Source of the DNA: Sternotherus odoratus | Taxonomy: Eukaryota > Chordata > Testudines > Kinosternidae | Assembly: GCA_032164245.1 (NCBI GenBank) | Contig: JAVMKO010000001.1 | Location: 247,823,644 to 247,887,643 of the forward strand | DNA: 64,000 nt | Reading direction: 5' to 3' | Part shown: one piece after another, positions 57,877 through 64,000 of the stretch | Numbering within the stretch: the first letter of the stretch is position 1 | How the letters are laid out: each line of letters begins with the position of its first letter | Notes under the pieces: generated by a model | Seen by the model: the letters and a program-made list of their open reading frames with translations, nothing else | Databases searched by the model: none | Told to the model about the DNA's origin: nothing | Position numbers and translations under genes: made by a program

Positions 57877-58982
57877 ACTTTAGAGTATTTTTATGCAGAT
57901 TATAATATAATTTTATTCAACTGTTAGTTACAGTCCACCTCTTCTTGGCACCCATTTAAAATGAAGGAAATCACTGTTTAAGGCAACATGAACATTCACA
58001 CCAACCTTAATTTATGTGTAGCATCATTCAAATTTCATTATTTCTAAAGATACTCAGCTCAACAGCAAAATCCTTTCAACTTCAATAAATAACCAGATAC
58101 AAAGTACATATGAAGTACCTCACAATCATACTCAAGTGCACCACCTGAACTCTGACCTCAAACTTTCATGTACAAATGGGACCTGATATGCATTTTGTGA
58201 AAACAATGACCCTGGTTCAAAAGAGGGATGTAAAATGTTAACGTTCTGATTTCGTAACATTTTACACCCACTCTGTATGAACTTTCGAAAAAATGTGCAA
58301 GGAAATGGAGAATCCTGTTGAATCCTGTCCTATAGACTATCCCACTACATGTATGTCTACAGGAACTATATCTTGGTCTCACTGAAGCTAGAGTTCAGGC
58401 TGGTGTTAATGTGTTTAAGTATTAGGGGAATTAGATGTTCTAATCCCACCTCCCCCAACAAAACCTTATCCAAAGTGGACCTGAGGGTCAGTGTGGCCAA
58501 GATATAGTCCAGTGACACCTTTTTCTACATATAAAATTGTCACAGCTTTGAAATTTGGTATCTTGAAAAACTTACCTTTCAAATGCATCCCACCATCCAC
58601 GCCTACTACTGGAAATGCACATGATACTGCATTGAATAAATTGTGACATTTTTATAAATGATAGACATAGTGAGTTATGTCTGCTGCCACATCTCAGTGT
58701 GGAGAGAATCTTTCCCCATGCCATTCCATATTCTGCATTGGTCACATATGTTACCAAAAAAACCCCACGCTATTTTGGACATGCTTTAGAATGTTTTTAG
58801 CATTTTAATGGAATTACTTTCTATAATCCACTCTCTATAAAGCCAGGTTACCATGATTCTCACTGTACAGGGCTCAGAGGGAGCCATCAATGACTAAATA
58901 ATATTTTTCATATATCAAACCACAAATCACAACATCATTATATACAGAAAGTCTCTTGTAGATAAATGCAGAAACCTCAAAT
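57877..58982. other. No gene recognised
   Basis: AT-rich DNA. Nothing recognised. Confidence 0.35.
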
Positions 58983-60330
58983 TATAGAACCATAGAAATG
59001 CAGGGTTTGAAGGGATCTTGAGAGGTCATCTACTCCAGCCCCCTCTGCTGAGGGAGGACCAAGTAAAACTAGACCATTCCTGACAGGCGTTTGTTTAACC
59101 TGTTCTTAAAACCTCCAATGACAGGGATTCCAAAAATCTCCCATGGAAATCTATTCCACTATTTGACCATCTTGAGAGTTAAAGTTTTCCCTAATATCTA
59201 ACCTAAATCTCCCTTGCTGCAGATTAAGGCTATTACTTCTTAACCTACCTTCAGTGGTAGGATAAGAAGTAACTGGTCACCCTCCTCTTTATAACAGCTC
59301 TTAACAGACTGTTACAAGGTCCCCAGCTCAGTCTTCTTTACTCAAGACTAAACTTTTGCATTGTTTTTAACCTTCCCTTATAGGTCAGGTTTTCTAACCC
59401 ATTATTATTTTTTATTGCTTTCTTTTAAACTCTCTCCAATTTTTCCATAGCTTTCTTAAAGTGTGGCACCCAAAATTGGACAGAAAACGCACCAGTGCCA
59501 AGTAGAGTAGAACAATTACCTCCTGTGTCTTACATAATACACTTCTGTTAATATATCTCAGAAAGCTATTAGCCTTTGGTGAACTGAATCACATCACTGA
59601 TAAATATTCAGTATTCAATTTGTGATACAAGATAACTCCCAGATCCTTTTAGTCAGTGCTATCACCTAGTCAGTTATCCCCCCTTTTGTAGTTGTGCATT
59701 TGATTTAGTCTTCCTAAGTGCAGTACTTTGCTCTTGTCTTTATTTCATCTTGTTGATTTCAGAGCAATTCTCCAATCTGTCATGCATTTTGAATTTTAAT
59801 CTCTCCTTCAAAGTGCTTGGAACCCTTTCCAGCATGGTGTCATCCACAAATTGTATATACATACTATCCATTCCATTATCCACGTCATTAATTAAAATAC
59901 TGAAAAGTACTGGGATAAAATAGACCTCTGCAGGATCCCACTAGATACACCTCCCGCCCCAGTTTGACAATACACTATTGATAACTACTCTTTGACTATG
60001 GTATTGAAACCACTTGTGAAACCAATTTATAGTAATTTCATCTAGAACACATTTCCTTAGTTTGCTTATGAGAATGTCATGTGGGACTGTGTCAAAGGCC
60101 TTATTAAAATGAAGATATATAACATCTACAGCTTTCCTCATATCTATAAGGGTAGATACCCTATCAAGGAAGAAAATTAGTTTGGTTTGGCATGATTTGT
60201 TCTTGAGAAATCCATATTATTTTCCAGGTGCTTACAAACTGATTTTTTAATAATTTGTTCCAGTCTCTTCCCAGATATTGAAGGTATGCTCACTGGTCTA
60301 TTTTTTGTCTTTTTTTTTTTTTGTCTCCAA
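58983..60330 (-). mobile_element. CR1 LINE copy (antisense), about 1.35 kb
   Basis: It begins with the antisense 3' end ('tagaaccatagaaatgcagg', 'gtttgaagggatcttgagag', 'gtcatctactccagcccc') and extends through the 3' coding part into the RT region ('aggatcccactagatacacc', 'gtcatgtgggactgtgtc', 'aaaggccttattaaaatg'). This is the longest antisense copy in the window. Frames are broken. Confidence 0.9.
59941..60141 (-). pseudogene. CR1 reverse-transcriptase fragment
   Basis: The 66-codon minus frame contains AVDVIYLHFNKAFDTVPHDI, the conserved CR1 RT block (consensus D at the position of H, S for N), followed by LISKLRKC and WFHKWFQYHSQRVVIN. The catalytic aspartate of this motif has been replaced by histidine. 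Closed by stops at both ends; fossil. Confidence 0.88.
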
Positions 60331-63300
60331 GACATGTCTAGTTGGTGCATTTTACCAAAGTGGCTTGGCTTTGCAACAAAAATTATATGAAAAAGTGGTA
60401 AGAAGAATTTTTTAACTGTTGAAAAATATTGTAAAATATTTTTTTCAGTAAAAATTGCATAAGAAGCATCTGATGCTTTGGAGTTGTATAAAGGCTTTGA
60501 TATCCTAATTCAGCAAAACTCTTAAGCAAGGGCTTAAGTCCTATTGACAATGAGATTTAAAATTCGCTTAAATATAAGAGCATGTTTAAATACTTTTCCC
60601 AATAGTGATGGATTTAAGCATGCACTTAAGATCTTTCTTCAGTTAGTGCCTACAATTGTATTAGTATTTATTAGGGATGACCTGCATAGCCTACTTACAG
60701 ATTCACCACACATGAATAATTATCAAAGTTGGATTACACTACACTTTCACTCCCATGTTCCCCCGGGTTAGGGAATGAGAGAAAGAACAAACCACATATG
60801 CCAGAGGTTAGTTACATCACTAAATGAACTACTGGAAAGGACTTAGGGTCAGTTTTTTAAAGGTATTTAGTGGAGCTGGTCAGGAAATCAATAGGTAAAC
60901 AGATTTTCATTAGAAAATGCCAATTAATCAAAACCTAAATTATTTACAGGACAGAGATGGTTTCAATGAATGTCCCAATTCAAATTTTTTGGAGGAAAAA
61001 AGTTTTAAAATTGTCAAACTCTTCCACTTCCACACTTCCGAAATAAAAAGTTTTATTTTCCAATTAAAACAACTTTTTGTTTTGAAATTTTAGTTTCCAT
61101 CTACTCAACAAAAAAGGCTAATATTTTTAAAGCCAAAATTTAAATATTTTCAAAATATCAATATGAAAAGGTTAAAATAACAAATATAAACATTTTTTTC
61201 AGATTATCATTTTGAATTTTTTTTTCAAGATTTTGACTTTTGACCCCAATTTGTGACTAGAACAAATATCAAAATCTCAAAAATTGTCACTGGATAGGAA
61301 AACTGTTTCCCACCCAGATCTAATATTTAGAAGCCTAAAGAGGCAGAACGGTGCTTTGGAAAAAACCTACTATGTGCCTATCTCCTGTTGATTTTATCAA
61401 TCTCATTAGGTGCTTAGCTACACTATTAGGCACCTAATTACCTGTGGCAATCTGGCCCTTGGAGTCTATAGTGATGAGCACAGTATAAGAACCTAAGGAG
61501 AACAGAAAATAATAGGACAGAACAGAACAAGTTGTGTGGGCCTCACCATGCATGTTGGAGGGGTAGGGGTATTCTTCTTCCTTCCCAGGAGTTGAAGAGA
61601 GGTCTCCCTCCCCTCAGAAGTAGCAGGGAAGAAACAAGTCATCTCTAGTCACTTCAGAGAAGCAAGACTGCCAGCAGGTAACCCCTAGTATTTATCCCAG
61701 AAGCCCTGGGTGTGTCTCCATGAGTGGGTAGACCTGGCCTACTGCACTTTTCTCCTCCTGCCACACACAAAGCCGGCTGGAGAGGTGTTGGTGGGAACTC
61801 CAGAACATTGAGTCTTGGAGTTACCAATTGAGACATGGTATTTTTCTTCCCAACTATTAGGGCTAGACATTTATATTTTTTCTAAAATATAAGTTAAGAT
61901 TCTGATGTAATCACACAGCTACATAAGATAGGGGCCTTTGGCCTGAGATTACAGTGCATCTCCCTTAGCCAGCCCAGCCTCCACAAATTTGTGCCAGTAA
62001 AACCTTAGCATCATTATACACTACCTTGTTCTTTTTTACTGTCTTTCTCTTTATCTGTACACAGAGAAAACATCAGTAAGAGAGAGAGAGCGACATATAT
62101 AGTTTCCATTTTCTTGTCTTCAATACTTTTCAAGGGAAAAAATCTGTATTACATTTCTATTTATTTTCAATCTTTTCCTCAGCTGGGTAGCTAGGATTTC
62201 TGCTTGTGAAATAAACTGCAATATAAATTCCACTTTGTAGTGATATTTTTTCTATGATAAAACTTTCCTGTTTCTTGATTTACCATTATGTTCAGATAGC
62301 CTACTGTTCAACTCTTTCTTATTAACTATAAGAGGATATGAGCTTTCATTCAAAAACACCTCATATGTACTTGTAGATATTTGGGTTACTAACATTTATT
62401 GATTTATTGGGACCACTGCTAAGTTTTATTCATGGGCATGGGGTATACCAGAATTTACATTTCTGGATTGTGCTTCCTTATAAATATTTTCAACACTATA
62501 ATAGTCAGTCATATTATAACTTCCTTCAGCTAGTGAAAACCAAAACAGACTTGCAATTCCCTCAGAAAACCCACCAAAAATCACAGGAAATCCAAAGTAA
62601 AGGTCTGTTCCCAAAGCCCTTTTGAAATCAGTAGAAGTCTTTCCATTGACTTCAATGAGCTTTGGATAAGTCCCATAGTCAAAGGGCCAATCCAAGGAGA
62701 TAACACTATTCAGATGTAAAAATTGCTAATGTGAGGGCCTCAACTCAAGTATCATACTGTCCTTCATACACCTCGCTTATTTTGTCACTAACCAACATGC
62801 CCATCCTAATCCACAACACCCTTTCCTTACCACCATTACTTACCGGCCCTGGTGCTCCTTTCCCTTTCCTCAACCTCTCCATATTTCCGATGGACCTGTC
62901 CTAATCTCACTCCTCTAATTCCCTTCATTGCCCTGGTGGCTCTGACCTTCTTCTTATGCTAACATTCCACGTCTGTTCTGTTTCCTGTAGTCACAAGTCT
63001 CCCCCTATTGATGAGCAGTTTCATTGTTCCAGTGGAGTAAGACTTGACTGAGGCTATAGTTGGGGAGAGAAAAAACAGACTTTCATGTAATTAAGGCCAA
63101 TTGCATGCAGCACTTTACAATTCGAAACAGAGACTTTGCACTGGATTCTGTGTTCCATATGGAGCCAGGTCAGAAAGCAAAGCAGCAGGGAGGTGTATTT
63201 CTCACAATGTGTGTTACTGAGCAGGGAGACACATGGATTCCGCATCAGTTTGTGGTTTTCAAGGCATTGGGCTTCATTACTAAACAACGAAAAAATTCAC

Positions 63301-64000
63301 TAGTCAATCCTGGATGTTACAATACTCATAGTCTTTAGTGTAATTCCATTCTTCAGCTGAAATGTTGTGTGAAATATAGCAAATGTTAGCAGAATATGGT
63401 TCTAAGGATCTCTTCCTATTGTGTGAAATCTGGTGTTCTTAGATATAGATAAAGAAGGAAAGTCCACTAACACAGGCTGAAGAAGGTAATGAAGTAGGCT
63501 CCAGTTTAGAAAATATATTTTATATTAAAATGACACATCACATTATTACTCTCCCTTAACTACTCAAATCTGGAAAGTCTCTCTTTTCTGTCCAATTGTA
63601 TTTACACATTAACTTACAAAATACATTTTAATTAACAGAAAAAAAACCCCAAAAACAGTCCTTAAATAGTTAAAGCTATTTCCAGAATGGCAACTTTTGT
63701 GAAGTCTCCTAATATCATTTTAGTTACTACTTTTCTTGTTTTGGTCTTTGAAAAATGATACATTCCATTATTATTCCTAGCACACAGTATATTTCTGCCT
63801 GTGAAGTTTTAGTGAACTGTGATTTCTTTTTCTTGTTTGAATTTACAAATGCAAATGAATCAACAATCCTTTCTAGGTAAGGCTCAGAATCAGAAGGCCA
63901 ATGTGGACTCAATCCTCTAATCTTTACTCATGTGAGTAGTCCTTACTCTTGCTGTTTGCCCTATTGACTACACACACTTTGCAATAAATCTGTTTTTCCC
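60331..64000. other. No gene recognised
   Basis: AT-rich DNA to the end of the window. Traces of the dispersed hairpin repeat occur at about 60490-60620, 62630-62700 ('ccattgacttcaatgagc') and 63920-63960. The frame 63060-63338 is unrecognised and lacks splice context. No RNA gene is seen. Confidence 0.35.

Overview
The window is a gene-poor stretch of vertebrate nuclear DNA, almost certainly from a turtle (Testudines). The main evidence is the repeat content: many CR1 LINE 3' ends in both orientations (several ending in the ATTCTATG-type tail), Penelope-like retroelements (PLEs) with terminal modules I associate with turtle genomes, hAT-type non-autonomous DNA transposons with intact 8-bp target-site duplications (TSDs), two copies of one LTR family, and old MIR-like SINEs. 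The species call rests on remembered repeat families and could not be checked by a search. I found no convincing protein-coding exon of a host gene. Open frames outside the repeats are short and unrecognisable, so the window is intergenic or intronic.

Layout. 1-12 kb: AT-rich single-copy DNA with CR1 fragments (1-446; 2687-2793; 9093-10500 interrupted by a PLE), a 209-bp hAT MITE (2149-2357), a MIR-like SINE and a 279-bp MITE (5773-6051). 12-15.2 kb: a CR1 fragment, a 173-bp hAT MITE with perfect TSDs, a second probable MITE and a 759-bp solo LTR with a 5-bp TSD. 16.6-21.8 kb: a GC-rich island inside mobile DNA, made of an 866-bp hAT element filled with a G-rich minisatellite (17024-17889) and two head-to-tail copies of a C/G-rich retroelement-like unit (18520-21777). 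22.1-23 kb: a Helitron-like element with duplicated promoter-like motifs, then a 5S rRNA-derived copy fused to an unidentified repeat. 26-34 kb: MIR-like SINE, a rearranged PLE, and an LTR-like element carrying a PLE with a 15-bp TSD. 34.7-38.8 kb: a large inverted duplication with arms of about 0.95 kb. 39.3-39.8 kb: a PLE insertion that is a perfect palindrome with 214-bp arms. 44-46.5 kb: a 2.5-kb CR1 with reverse-transcriptase remnants. 47.6-60.3 kb: microsatellites, three CR1 fragments, a second LTR copy, two inverted-dimer PLE fragments and an 850-bp hAT element with a purine-rich minisatellite. 60.3-64 kb: no recognised genes.

The most interesting signal is in the PLEs. Each terminal module carries a 40-nt motif that lays out like a minimal type I hammerhead ribozyme: helix I GCAU/AUGC, a CUGANGA-like box, a helix II hairpin, GAAA, and a loop-less self-complementary AGCU in place of helix III. 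Copies repeatedly occur as head-to-head inverted dimers joined near this motif. Hammerhead motifs in PLEs are established in the literature. The degree of conservation here, the extra A after the core box, and the palindromic insertions deserve a closer look.
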